Assembly (NCBI GenBank): GCA_022605955.1 | Contig: JAKCOZ010000039.1 | Span: forward strand, 1,860,001-1,924,000 | Direction of reading: 5' to 3' | DNA: 64,000 nucleotides | From: Rallus limicola | Lineage: Eukaryota > Chordata > Aves > Gruiformes > Rallidae | Shown: in pieces, positions 1 to 14,425 of the stretch | Layout: every line of letters starts with the position of its first letter | Numbering within the stretch: position 1 is the first letter of the stretch | The notes under the pieces: model-generated | What the model was told of the DNA's origin: nothing | The model's input: only the letters and a program-made list of their open reading frames with translations | The model's database searches: none | Position numbers and translations under genes: made by a program

Positions 1-3000
1 GTATTTCATTTGTGAAACTGTATTGCTTAAGTAATTCCGTATTAATTACTTGCAAATGAGATATTTTTGTTTCATATGTCTTAAACCTTAATAAATACCC
101 TTAATGAATTAACTGATAATGAGTGTCTTTTTAAAGCAGATCAGATACTAATTTGAAGTAGCTTAATAGGTTCTTACTGTTGATATTGTCATTACCTATT
201 GCAAGCATCAGCAAAATAACGTTTTCTTTTTTTCTTGCTCTCTTTCTTTTACTCCTTTCTACAAAGGCAATGATGTGTAAAGAAGGTGACTTCCTTAGTC
301 CATGCATTCAGTAGGAAGTTTTACAGAAAAGTAGCAGAAAGTCTTTGTGCACTCAGTAGCAGTGAAAAGAAATTATGTCGATTAAAGAAAAATACCACAT
401 TCCTATGACTGAAGTTTGGAAAAGTTTTGGAAAATTACAGAGCAGCAGAGGTTGGAAGGCATCTCTGAAATATTCTCATCTGAACATCTTTCTCCATATA
501 TTCTCTTGGACTTCTTTTGATGGCTAGCCATCTTGCACCTCCCAAAGCAGACCCATAGATCTTGTACTCAGCATCCAAACTCTTCAGATGTTCTTTTCAT
601 TAAGATTTCTGTTTATCCCTTCCAGATCACATTTCTTTCTTCACAATCCTCAGTATTCACCCTCTAACTTTCTCTGTCTCTAGCTTCCACTTGACTAAGA
701 AGTAGATACTAACTGCAATTTCCTTAACTAGAAGTAATGTTTTTCTGAGATCTTTCACACCATTTAGATCAAGTTCAGAATACTCCATGTTAACTTTCTA
801 ATGCCTCATTCAGATTTTTCATTAGAGTTCATTTCTTGTGATAAAATCCCACCTATTTATATTGACCTATCTTCTTCTCAAAGTTACATTATAATTTGCA
901 ATTAGATCTTGATTTAAAATGCCCATAATGCTAAGGTAAAGAAAAATAACTTTAAAAAAAACCAAAACAAGAAACAACACACAACACACAACCTTCTGGG
1001 CAAAAACCTCAAAATCTGAATGATGTAATAAAAAAAAATAAAAGAAGTATTTAGATGAAACATGGAGATGCTGGCACATGGAAGTTAAAAATCAGAATTC
1101 TCACGCTCCAATTCATGACCATAATCTACTTCCCATTAGCTCAATGTCTACTCTAAGGCAGTCTTTTAGTCAGCCTTAATAGCTAGTAGAAAGATATAAT
1201 TGCCTCAGAGAGAGATTCAGCCATGATGCCGTCCCAAGATAGGATGAACTACCATATGCTTCTCTCTCCCTGCCTCCAGACAAGGATGGGAATCTCCATC
1301 CTCTTTAAGACCCTGCTGCCTGCCTTTGTACTTTGAGTGACTCCCAAAGAGCTTTAAAGGATACTTCTGACAGGAAATATCTTGTATCATCAAGTTTCTA
1401 GGGCCATGAGGTTGGCTATTGCTCATAGAGACAGCAAAGCAACCCATGAAACAGGTTTGGCAGACCAAATATTTGTGAATGGAGACTGAAATTTCATTAT
1501 GTGCAGTCAGTGAAACAGAGAAGACAGAAACAAGGCCAAGACAGGAGAGAAAGGAAGGGTGAAAATGCTGGAGGAGAAAAAGAAGGATGGCCAATGCAGA
1601 GAAGCAGCATGGTCTCAGCAAAGAAGGACATGGCGGCATCAAACCTGAAGCATGTGCAATGGCTTTAGATATAGAGAATAAAGCTAAATGCATCCATCAG
1701 TGGATGACATGACAACTGCATGTGGAGAGAGGGATGTGTAGTGAGAACAATGAAACAATTAAGCTGAATATGTCTATCAATTATTGCTAATTATCAGTAT
1801 GTGTCTCTTAAGGGCATTGCTGTGGTTACACAAAAAAATATGATGTTTAGCATAATGGGAAGAAGATAAGGCAAACCTGCTCAGAACTGATTCTACAAAT
1901 CTAAATTCAGCATATCTCAATCTGTGTCCACCAACAGACTCAGGCAGAATGTGCATTCAGAAGAGATGATCTCGAGTGCAGTCAACCATGTAAAATGCAC
2001 TGGTTGGAGGTAAAAACAGGACCATTTGCCCAAGACCACTAGGCAATACAATGTGCAGCCACCCTCTCTCCACATGAAAGAATATAAATCTGAAGACAAT
2101 AGATTGCTTCTCTTACTCTTTTTTCATAAATTCCTTCACATGCAGGATACAGACTTTAGAGATCTGTGACTTAAACCCCCTGATTAGAAAGAACACCTTT
2201 ATTAGGTGGCTCACAGGCACTCCGTGGAGACCAGTATCTCACCCTGTGGCAAGAGAAAGAGGACAAGATAGACTACAGATTAATTTCAGAGTCTCTCTTT
2301 TCCCCCATATTCACTCCAGGGTGGTCAATAAGGCCACCATGCCACTGCCATAAGGGTCGCACGCTGAAGGACAGGACTGCATGCTGCATCCATGTACAAC
2401 TCACTGAAACCTGGGCTACATTGAGAGAACAGAGTAAAAGGGAAAGAGGGTATTCAGGCCCCCCTCATTTAGTAAAATTAGTTTAATGCACATGGTCTCC
2501 CTGTTAAGTGTTTACTATCTGTGACCATCTCCTGGAGGAGAAGATTCATTTCCAGAAAACTGTCAAGCTAAAAATGTGATACTTTTAAAGGGGAGATTTT
2601 AACTGCACTTCTGCTAAGAACACATATAAGAACCCCTTTGAGGTTGATCTTCCTATGATTTCACTTGATGCCTTGAGTGTTTTATTTGAAATGTTAGACA
2701 TTCCTTAGACAGAACGATGAAGTTTGGCTTTTAGCAAGACAATCAAGGTTTTACGGTTTTAATCACCATCTGTTGTTCAATAAATGTCAAATTGTTCCTA
2801 ATGCTATCTTCCAGCATACGGGTTTTTAATTTGGTTTTCTATTCTGTGTTCATTACTGGCAACTGAGGGCTTGTCATATAAGATTTTTATTTCTTGTACT
2901 GTCTTGATTCAGGTCCGAAATAAACACACATATGCATTCACACGCAGGCACGCACCCACAAAAGATGTGCCCACTTTTCAAAGCTGTAGAAGAATACAGA

Positions 3001-6000
3001 AAGTATATGAGAACATTTCTTTCAATGGTCACAGTGTCCACAGTCCCCACAAAGAATATAAAAAGAACAAGATAACAGATCTCAGGAAAACCATCGAGAG
3101 AAAAAATAAATAAATAAAAAAAGACGTCTTAACTGAGTAACTCCATCTGTTACAATGAGGTTCAGGCTTTGAATAGGAGGTGTCTGTCTGAGCCACTGAA
3201 AGAAAAGAAATCGGCTATTGAACCAGAAAGTGGTTTGGAATCACAGCAAAGAGTCAATATACCCTGAAAGACCATGTAAATCCAAACTGGTAGGACAGAG
3301 AGATTAGATATGAGAAGGTTTTCTTCTCAACGCAGCAGACAAAGCAGATGGAAAATGAACTACCTTTTATGAACTTCTGCGAACGTCAGCAGAGGAAGGC
3401 AAAGTTCTATCCTGATCTCTGATCCAGGATAACAGGTCATCTGCTGGCAACTGGTCAAATAACAGGAACACACCGCTTTTCTCAAGAGTTTTTCAAAAAC
3501 TTCAAGGCTCTTTTTCTGAAGAATTTTCTTTGCAGTCGTCAAGGAGAGATGAAATACTTTCCAACTGTCAATGTGCTGTTAACTATCTGAGCAATGTGTG
3601 ACACATCTAATTGCTTGGGTCAATTTTGAAATAGTCTCCAAAGCCTTAGGAAACCATGTGCAAAACTAATTGGTATGGTAAAAAAGATTCAAGGTTAGAA
3701 ATACAGAAAAGCAAGATAGGTCATTGTAAAAAACATCCTAACCAGGAAGGATGCTGCATTTAGACCATCGAGAGGTATAAACTGATGAAAAAACAAAGCA
3801 AGATGCCTCATGAATGTAGATAACAAGCTGGTGAGTGGCCACAAGCGATATTTAGGAGTAAAGCTGGAAATCAGTATCAAGTCTAATTCCAGGATTTAAA
3901 ATCAGGGCTGCAAGTCAGAAGAGAAAAAAATATTTCTGAACTGCCAGACAGACAGGAGATGGACTCACAAACAGGACCTCTGGTATCACAAGAGGCTGTT
4001 CAGTCTAGTCCCAATTTCTTCCATGTTTACCTGTCCTTCCAGTTAGAGAACTTTTCCAAGTTTCAAGCATACTGCTCTCTTGCTGTGACTTAGGTCTGTC
4101 ACTCCTAGTCCTATGTCCTGCAGACGTGTAAAACAGTTCATCCCTTTCCCAGTTGACACAGCCCTTTGCCTATTTACTTCTCCCCTCAGTCTTCTCTCAG
4201 CACTGCCTGTCACAAGAAAGGAAAAAACACTGATAGAATTGGAGTTTTTCCACCCACTGACACAGTTAAGACATGTTGAAATAGAAGAGGTGGGCCATGG
4301 AAAGCAACACTTGTACATGGTGGAGTAGAAGGAAGAACGCAACATACCACTGAGAAAATAATAGCAGAGAAGTTTCTTAAAGAGAGCCAAACACACCAGC
4401 TGTTTGTTCCTTGCCAAACATACAAGTCACGAGATCAAAAAGGAAGGCAGATGATATGCTACAAATCTCAGTAGGATGGTGATAACCTCTGCCATTTGAT
4501 GACAATAGCATCAAAAAGGTGGCAAGTATATTGTACATATAAAGCGCTAGGCAAACAGAGAGCATCACCAGACATGACTCCATTCTTGTCCCTGCATCTT
4601 TAGCTAAGCCACAGCAACAATCTAGTCCAGGCTCCATTTGTACTGCTGCAAGAGCCTGCCCCAAGCACCTTGTTGGTGCACTCAAGATGTGGCAGTGCCC
4701 GTGTTGGTACAGCCACATCTCTACAGACACAAGCTGCTAAGGTTCTGGCTAAGGTCAGCTGATGGGCAGGAGCCAAGTTCCTACAACATTCCAGTAATGC
4801 TGCTATTTGACCTGCAAAGGTGCAAACGGGAACTGTGGCTAAGATTTTGTTGAAAATTTGGCCTCAAATTCCAACCCAGCACCAAATTTTCAGAAATCTT
4901 CCTGAGGTAGCTAAACACAATGATGGTGTGCTACATGGAAGCTGGTAAGGGCCTAGATGGAAAACAGTTGGGGGTGAGGGGGAAGAGAAAGGATTACTGT
5001 TATTGATATTGCATAAAGATTTTAATATGACCTGTATATTGGGATTTGGAGAAAGGGTTCAAGTGAAGGAAATAAAGGTTATACGACGCCCAATGGCAAA
5101 GGAAAGGAAGAGGGCTTCGGGCAGGGGGGATGCTAAAAGCTCCATTTTGTCTGCATTAAGCTTATGCTGATGGTTTCAAAAGCATAATTGCTTCTAAAAT
5201 AGTCAAATTATGCGTTATGAATACATTATCTCATGCATTTAGCCCTCTCTTTCTGCTGACAAATAATTCACAAAACAATCCTGATTTCTGCAAATGTATC
5301 CACTTGAAGCTCAGAAACTGGTCTAAAAACAGATCTTTACAGCACTGAGAGAAACACCTCAGCCAGTGCAGCTATATTAGTAGGTCAGATAGATCTTCTG
5401 TTGCACAGTCTTTCTGTCTCACACGCATATACACACACAAGTCAGTACATACTATCCAGTGTCTATATTATGGCAGCCTCCTGAACGTTTCTCAGCTTTC
5501 AAGAGCAATTGCCATGGAAATGTTGTGACAATCCCCTTGAGGCAAATGAGTGGTCTACACAACAGCATTTCTGAGCTCAAGAGGTCCCTTTTCAAGGCTA
5601 TATTGAATTGAGTAAGTCACACCATTACTGAGGCAGTCTCAAGACTGGCAGTGCAAAACTATACAGTGATTTGCCAGTCTTAATCGCTTTTCAGCTCTAT
5701 GCAGCAGCCCTCTGGAAGTCCTGAGACATGCTTTTCCAACACTTGCGCGGTATAACTGAAGCATCCATTGTTAAGGGGCTGTTTTCAATTTTTCTTAGCA
5801 GTCCCTTTTGTAGCAGGGTCAGCTTTTTAAGGAGGGCTAACATTTCTTCAGTGTCAAAAGGACCCCGGTTTCTAAGAAAAAGATCCCACAAACTAAAAAG
5901 AAACAGATTATTTAAATAAAGTAATATTGTATAATCACAGCTCAGATTATTTCTGTGCTCATTCTTCAGGACAGCTAACCTCCTCTTCCATCTCATATAG

Positions 6001-9000
6001 CTTTCAGGTATAAGTCTTTCAAGGGTTTAGGATTCACTTTATCCTTTCCATTCTTTACCTCTTCATGTCTTTCATCTTCCCAGGTCTTTTCTCTCTCTCT
6101 CCTATCCTTTGTGTGATACATAGATATTAAAAATGAGCTTATATTACAACCTGCTATGTACTATCATCGTCCCACTGCACTAGAAATGATATAACCTCCC
6201 AAGTTCAAAATATCCTACACAGATACATTTTATACAGAAGTGATATAAGGGTTCAGTTATGGTTTCTAACCTATACTCCCAGTAGATCAAAGTTCAGGAG
6301 CATTTGAACCAAGGAAGGGAAGCTTGCTGGTTATACAGACCCAACTGTAGCTTTTATGTTCATGTTCACTCACACTCCTATCCACCTCCAGAATGGAGGA
6401 TCGTTTATTTCTGGGGTCTGGTTCAATGCCACCTTTCTCTGTACAGGGATTAACTGCTTATTAGAAAAGTAAGAATGACAATCAGGGAATTTAGGAGACC
6501 TGCTCAGTGACAGAAATGGCACAGCATAAGTAGGAACAGTACTAGGGCTTCAGTTCATAATATGCATTAGTGCTGAATTCGAGGTAAGAAGCCCATAGGA
6601 ATGGTACACATTCATTCTGCCCTGACATCTTTGCTGATGTGACCAAGAGTGCAGTGCATTATGATGACAACACTGATATGGGGATAACTGCTCCTCTAAG
6701 AGTCAGGCTAAACAAGAATTCATTTCTCATAAGCTGTCAACTGTCACAGCCCATGGCATGTACATGGAGGCCTTCATATTCAAAATGTACTGACAGACAC
6801 CCTGCTTACCCCTGTTAGGACATTATATATACTGTCCCTGCTTTAAGGAAAGGAGTAACAATGACAAAATGTGAATAGTTTGCCCATGCTTACCCCCTTG
6901 AGATGGGCAGATCTGAGACAGTCATGACAAGCTCCACAGTCCATGTTCCCTCTGCCCACACTCACAGAGATGCTACAAACTTAGTATGTCCACCCTATGC
7001 TTAGCCAGCATCAGATTCCAACTGCCCTCTGTTGCTCCGAGATGTCAAATTTCTGGTCCCACCATAGGCAGACCCATGAGGAAGCTGTCCCTCCCCAGAG
7101 AAATGTGTAGCTCCACTCTCTGATGATAAACCATGTGCACGAAGAAGGGAGCAGAAACCAGTTTGGACTTCTGTGACCAAGCATGGACCTGCACTTTTCT
7201 GACGTTCCAAATTTGCCTTGCCCGCCCGAATCCAATGTTTTTCTTCTTGAGTGACTCATTGCTAATATTATAATCCATGCTGGCAAATAAATGTCCACAT
7301 CTCACTGATTAGTAGAATGACTGCAATGAAATTGCTTCCTCGCATCTTTCTGGCGTCTTTCTTAGCTCTGCTCATGTAATTTTCCACTCTATTGTACTTA
7401 CTCTGAACTCCGCTTTGAAGAGCTTTTCCATTTACTGAAATACTAAACAGTCACAACAATTTGTTTGCACTTCTATTGTGCCTGCCTCCCCTTGGAGAAT
7501 ATCAACACAAATTACAAACATCAGTGGCTTTAGCCTCCATTCATTGCAGCAATATAATCCTCAGCCCACAGATGAGGAAACTAAAGTGTGACTTGTCCAA
7601 AGTCATATGTAGGAAACTCGCTCCAGACACCAGTGGTGTCTTAAGGATGCTGGAGGCCATGGGTACTGCGAGCATGTGCGGCAGAGACATGCTGTGCATG
7701 AGTGGAGACCAGCTCCCCGAGCAGAAGGTGTGGATTCACTCCATCTGAGTCTCCAGACTTGCAGAGCCACTGCCCAGAAAGTCTGACCTATTTGGCTGCA
7801 GGGCTGCCTTTGAAGGAAGGGCCCAGAACCTGAGCCTTATGGTGCGATAATTTAAGACAGTGCTGCCAAATATAAGATCCTAATTCCTGCACAGGTCCCT
7901 GCCTGCAGAAATTTTAGGCCACAGTTGAGAAAGTAACGTGCACGTCAACAGAAACTTTTAATTTCAGTTTCTTTTCCTCCTCATCTCAGCAACATCTGAC
8001 AATGCAAACAAGTCACCTGTACCCTGCAAAGCTACTATTGTATCGTTAAAAAAGATCCCATAAATGAATGCTGCACTTCCACTGGCTTTTGGATTGTTTT
8101 AGAGTAAGAAAAAAAAGGGACTACATTAATCATGTTAGGAACATGCACGATATAGGTCTTTATAGTCCTACTTCTAGCACTCACCATCTGTCTGGAAAGA
8201 ATGTCATTAGGCTGTTTGTTAGAATGGAATCCATCTTACTGATCCTGGCCCCTAATTTAAGCTTTAAATATTGGGCTTATGATGAGTCAGTCCTCCTAAA
8301 TTGTTTCAGTCCATACACAGCAAATGTGGAAAAGTGAAGGGAGATGATCTATCCAACTCAAGTGACCAAATATAGACAGACTGCATAACTTTTCAGAGTT
8401 TCTCCAGAAACACTTGTCTTTCTCTTCTAGAAGAAGGCATCCATATGAAAACTTAGGCAATTAGAAGGGTTGTTTCAGAAGTAGCTTAAAAATTAATCCT
8501 ATATGCCAGGTTCAGTTTCTCTTTTGTTTAAATTCAAGCAAAACCATAGTCCAAAATTATTTCCTTAGAAGTCAAAATTAGTTTCCATTCATAGTTTGTT
8601 CAGTAAAAATTATCATATAGCCGACCTTTTTAACACAAATATCATGGGAGTTGAATTTCCAGTCATTCTCATATTGAGAGTTACAGAGAGTGAATTTTCA
8701 TCTTCTTCTTATAACCGAATTCAGATCGTGCTAGTTTTATGACTTGTTTGCTCACACATCAGAAATAGACCTATCCTGAAAATATAGGTGAATAATAGAT
8801 TTGATAAAATATGTTGCTTTCACATGATAGGAACTATGTAAATTTGATTTGTATTCATTTGACATTTCATCTGAAAAAAACAGGAATGAAACTTCCAAAA
8901 TGGCACAACATTTCATTTCAACATTTTCAAAAGCAACCTTTTGCATTTTTTATTTCAAGCCATTTCATGGCTTTTTCATATCAAAATTGACCTCATTTAA

Positions 9001-9210
9001 AAATAAGGGGATTCAATGGTATGTGGAACATGGTTTTACTTGACTACACATTTTAGTTATGCCAGTATGGAGCAAAACATGTTATTTTTGGGTGCCTGCA
9101 CCTCCCCTCAAAAAAAAAAAAAGAGGATATATGCTCCAGTGCAATATGAATTGAGTGAGGTTTTATTCTCACAATATTTTTTAGCTCAGCTCTCAAGTTT
9201 CAAGCTCTAT
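1..9210. other. Intergenic, far 3' flank of OLFM4
   Basis: No exon-like frame with homology is seen on either strand. The longest open frame (1217-1693 minus, 158 codons) has no recognisable domain. Apart from the MIR-like remnant at 7540 and short A/T runs, I recognise nothing. Confidence 0.6.
7540..7625 (+). repeat. MIR-like (CORE-SINE) remnant
   Basis: 'cccacagatgaggaaactaa' followed by 'tgacttgtccaaagtcat' parallels the MIR consensus 'acagatgaggaaactgag ... tgacttgcccaaggtcac'. The copy is short and diverged. Confidence 0.5.
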
Positions 9211-9600
9211 GCACAGAATTGTAGGGATTGGAAGGGACCTCAAGAGATCATCGAGTCCAACACCCCTGCCAAAGAAGCTCCCTAGGACAGGTCGCACAGG
9301 TAGGCATCCAGATGGGTCTTGAATATCTCCAAAGAAGACACCACAGCCCCCCTGGGCAGCCTGTCCCAGGGCTCTGTCATCCTCACTGTGTAAAAGTTCT
9401 TCCACATGTTGGTGCGGAACTACCTGTGCTTCAACTTGCAGTCATTGCCCCTTGTCCTGTCCCCACAGACCACTGAAAAGAGGGTGGCCATTTCCCCCTG
9501 TGTCCCACCCTTGAGATATTTATAAACATTAATCAGATCCCCTCTCAGTCTTCTTTTCTCAAGGCTGAACAGCCCTAGTTCATTCAGCATATCCTGGTAC
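9211..9600 (-). mobile_element. CR1 LINE, 3' end fragment
   Basis: Read on the plus strand it starts near 'cagaattgtagggattgg' and passes through 'gaagggacctcaagagatca', 'gggcagcctgtcccagggct' and 'cccctctcagtcttctt'. This is the reverse complement of a CR1 3' terminus (end of ORF2 plus 3' UTR). About 390 bp, 5'-truncated, as is usual for CR1. Confidence 0.92.
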
Positions 9601-12600
9601 TTGTTATTTTCTCATGAGATTCAAAACCCAATACTCCAGAGTATTATCCATCCTATCTGTTTTTATTATGACATGGTGGATTACATGGAGGTGGATTACA
9701 TGGAGAGTGCATCACAGTTGGACAGTGCCTCTTCCTATGGATAGTTCCTATGTCACTAGTTTAAATACATCCTATAGATAGATAAAGATGCATAAAATAA
9801 AATCCCCTCCATCTGACGCGAGTGGCTTTGCATAATAGGAAATGTGAACTTCGAAGATTCACAGAAAACTCATCACACTGAGAGGACTATGGATGAAACA
9901 CTGCCAGTCACGAGTACTTCATGAGCTATTCACTAACATTTTACAAAAAGGAAAAGTGGGTTCAGTTCCGTAATTAAAGCCTCCATGCCAAATCATTTGC
10001 TCTCTTAAAATAAAGCTACTCATTATAGTGTCATCAACAGCACTTACTTTCAGTTGTGGAAGCCCAGGCAGTGTTCTAACTGGCACTTGGGGGATTCACA
10101 CTGCCAGCTTTAGGCATCCCAATGAAGCGATTAAATCAGGAGGCCAATTTCCCCGGGCTCCCTGCGTAATCCACAAAGAGCAAAAGGAAGCAGTCTCCCT
10201 AAATGCCACCTAAACCCCAGACAGCAGCTCATTCTGCAGACTTTACAGCCCTCCCAAGGCTATAGATCCTTAAATTCATTAATAAATTGGATTTGGATGC
10301 TCTCACGTGAATGTTTAGGACTCAGTATCACGGGTATTATGACTATCAGATAGGAAGCACAGAGCCCTCTGCAATATCTGTGGGTCCAGGCAGAGTACTA
10401 TTATGCACCTCAGACAGCTCTAGACCTAAATTACATTAAGGTCTAAGTGACTTCCTACTTCATCTCAAAATCCCCAGAAGTTTAATTACCCACGCGCGCT
10501 GAAAGGGACCTCTGTTTTGAGGCTAAGCATTTATTGACTGCCTAAAGCTCTATTGCAATCCAGGATTAGGCAGACAGGTGACATCCAGAAGACTAAGTGT
10601 CTTGGAAAAGCTCGGTTTATTCTGGCCTGGCAGAAATTCCATGGGAAGCCAAACGTCGCTGTTGATGAAAAGGCTTTTTGGTGGCAGCCGAAAAAGGTAA
10701 TGTAACGATTTAACGGTAATATTTGAAATTCACTTCACTGTGTTTGGACTTGTTTCACCCACAATTGCCTCCCCCTTGTCTGGACTGAACAATCCCCCTG
10801 AGGTGACTATGGAGGTCCTTGAGATGTGCACCATATTTGGGACAAAATAATGCTATTATCATACAAATGACGCTGAAGAGCTGCCTCTGTTGTGCAGGCT
10901 ACACTAAAAATTGAATGAAAAAAAGATTAGATTCTGTGAGATCCTTCCTTGCAGGAACAATGTATTGTAAAGGAGATTTGCTTCATTTCCTTCAAAATCC
11001 CTCAGATAATGCAGGACAACGCTTTTCAATGGTTCCCACTATAAGCACTGCGTGTCTAAGTAAATGGGAACATGGTACACTTCAGAAATCATTGTAAAGA
11101 ATTACTGTTTATCTGGATAAGGAAGGGTAGTCTTGAGACCTGATTATGCCTACTGATCCCGAATGCATTGAAAACTCTGTTCTCATTTTCACATTCCTCA
11201 AGTAGCAAAACTTGACATCTGTGCAAAAACTGTCCCGCTGAACAAAAAATATGGCTGCTAGAGCAGCTAAAAGGGCTAGAGTTTGTTGCTAATGAAACTT
11301 TCACCACATTTTTATCTGTCCTTCAGAGGAGTTTGTGGTTATTGTTTTTTTAAAGTTCCCACAGGAAATCTCGGCGGTTTTATCTGCACTTTGAGGGTCA
11401 TGTAAAAGGTTGGGGCGTGTTTGAACGCCGAAGAAATTATTCAGAATGCAGATTTGTAAATGAGAGCGATTATTTACTCGGAACAATTGAGCCTGGGCAT
11501 AAAAGCCAGGAAGCACATATACAGCGAGAGGGCTAGATGCCAGCTCTACGTGCTCGCTGCCTATATGGGTTTCTGGGCAGCCGTATCTCTCGGTCAGTGA
11601 CACTAATGAGGGATGAGGGTTTTCAGCATCTCACAGGCTCTGACTGCTGCGGGGCTGTTTGCACGGACAACCCTGGGGTTTGCATGCTTGCCATAGTTCG
11701 TGGAAATAGGGCGGTGGGGATATATCACCTTGCACCTGGACTGTTGCTTTAGCCTTAAATACATGGCCCTGATTCTGACTGGTGTTATTTGTTCGTCTCT
11801 TTAACTCTAGAGCCGCCACAGTGGCAGCTATCTGGTGTGACTTAACAGTATCCTGGCAACAATTTTCATTAAAGGATGGAAACACAAAATTTTCCTAAAC
11901 AGCTCTTCCATCCTTTCTAACCTCACAGAACACAGCTGTTCTCTGCCTGAAAGATTTGTATCTGCTTCATCTAGACAAATGCTGAAGTCAATCATTTGGT
12001 CATTTGTGTAGTGAAATCTGTCGTCGACTGTAGAAGGGAGCAGGCTGCAAACAGCGCTGTTTTCATTATGCACAAAGAGCAGGTACCGATGGAGCAGTCA
12101 GCTCTGCCTCCTAAAGATTCCCCACCGCACAAAGCAGTGCAATATAATTGTTAGGAATGGAGGGGTACGTTTTCAGAGTGCTTTGCTCAGCAGTTTATTC
12201 TCCTGACTCCGATTAAAGTTAATGGGAGTCATGCAGCTGAAACCCCATGGATTGCACATGGTTTGATGGCACAATACAGCTGCAAACGAAGGCAGGATTC
12301 TGAAGAGTCAGGTACAAAATGGCAATTTTTGCTCCATTTAACCATCATCTCTTTTCCAGCTCTCAGCACATTAACCACTTTTCTGCTGATCACATCCATC
12401 CACAATGTCTAAAACCAAGCACCCTAATTCAGCAGTGAAACTGAAACCTTGTCAACGCAGCCACTAGTACCTATGGGAACACCTATCTTGTGTTTTGTTC
12501 CCAAAAGCAGAATGCTTTTTTTACAATGTGGACTAATACAGGATGGTTTTCACCCTGTTGCAGACTGCAAATAATTCCTCACAAAGGTACATGAAGGATT

Positions 12601-14384
12601 AACTCCTGGGAATGCTCCACAGGTGCTGCTGCTAACCCCTGTTCAGTGTGTTGTTCAATTAACCACAGTTTTTACTGTACAAAATAAGCTGGTGTGATTT
12701 ATGGGTACAAAGTCATTCTTGGCCAAAAGCAGATTCTGAACTGTTTTACAAGCTGTAAACACACACTCTTTATTTAAAGGAAAATCAGCGAAAAGCTTAC
12801 TTAATGGAGTATTTAAGTGTAGAGGTATTTGGTCAAGCATCATTGCTCTTGAAGACTGTGAGTCCAGAAACCTTGCAGCTTGTCATCTTTATTTGTTCAC
12901 CCCAAAATCCTTTCAAAGCCAAGCCATTCAAAACCCTTCTTTCTGCTCTGATAGCATCCCTTTGTTTACAGCCTTCACTTTTATCCCATTAGTATCATCT
13001 TCAGACTACCTTGGAAACGCCGCACAGGACATCCTGTCCACAACCCTAGCATAGGCTGGCAGTGGAAAAGCTTCTAGCTCATGTTTTCTGCATATATTTT
13101 ATATTGAACTCAGTTTCTTGAGCTGCATAAAAGTATATCCATGACCTGCCTGTGAGTCATAGAAATCCCCATGCTGGAAACTGAAGTTATGCACTAAGAG
13201 AAGATCTATACTACTAAATAATGGAGAATGAGGAACCATGCTGGACTATGTGGTGTTTTCTCACTCCCTGGCTCTGCTCTGAACCTCTCTATCTAGGTTT
13301 CATCAAGACTTAGCTACAAAAGAAGTCAGTCCATGCCATGTGCACTCAGAGCTACTTCCCTTACAGTACAGACAGTGTTGTTACTTTTCTGAAGGTTGCA
13401 AAGATGCATTTTTCAGATGCATCAGCTTATGAACCCACAATTCCATTTGCAGGAGGGGAATAGCTACACTTAAAAGAACATTGATTTATGAATCTAACTA
13501 TATTAAAATGCTTTCAGGAAAGTCACTTTGCAACAGCAAGTTGTTCCTCACTCACATTTCTCTACATGGAAATGTGAAGAGTTAAAAAAAATAGATAAAG
13601 CTAAAAATCAACAGAAGATCATTCTGGCATCTTGAGGTTCTTATACTGCATCACCCCAGATCCTAAACATCACTCCAGAAGATCATAATAAGAAAAAAAA
13701 TTGCCATCATGCTTAAGCCTGATTCTGTGCCTGCAGACATACCTCTGAATCTCTCTGGGCCACTTCTCTTACTGCCAATACAAAGGAAAAAGCAGAAATT
13801 AGTCTGAGCTAGGGAAAAAGAGAAAATACTTCCCATCTCCCACAGAGAACATACACACAGTTAAAGCCCCCAGGCCCTCAGTAAGAAGACATCAAAGAAT
13901 CACTTCCAAAACATAATCCGGTTCCCAAAGATTTGCACTAAGAAATCCCTGCAGGAGCTGGCGATGCCAGAAGCGGTACCAATCCCCATACCGCTGCCTG
14001 CCCTGCATGGTAGGGCATGGTGTGAAGCTATGCAGACTGCACCCCAAAGTTTTTAAGGGATTCAGATTGCTCAAAGGGAAAAGACCCCAGTAGAGAAGAA
14101 AGTCCAGATGTATGCCCTGCTGTATGACCTACAGAAACCTGACTGTCCCCTATTCCGCAAAGCTACACCTTCCTCAAGGGGAAGAAAGCTATAAAAGGAA
14201 CGCTTTGCAGATAAAGAGATCTTTCACAACTTCCAGCTGACTTTTCCTCCTTACTCATTTATAAAGGCACAGAATTTAGCATAAATATGAGGAGTATTAT
14301 TATATCTTTCCGTTCTTCACACTGAGGTTTCCATGCTAAATTGCTGTTAGTGAAAGACTCTGTGGCTCACAGATAAAAGACACT

Positions 14385-14425
14385 TTAAGAAGAGCTAACC
14401 ATTATTATCCCCATTTAAAAAAGCC
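14385..14425 (-). repeat. Possible MIR-like tail fragment
   Basis: The reverse complement includes 'aaatggggataataatggtt', resembling the MIR tail 'aaaatggggataataat'. It is only about 40 bp, so weakly supported. Confidence 0.3.

Noticed and set aside
1217..1693. 158-codon open frame on the minus strand
   Set aside because: No homology, splice context or promoter is visible; hydrophobic runs arise from T-rich DNA on that strand.
11490..11560. TATA-like 'gcataaaagcc' in the CpG-retaining stretch as a promoter
   Set aside because: No coding exon or EST-like structure follows on either strand, and a single TATA-like hexamer is expected by chance.
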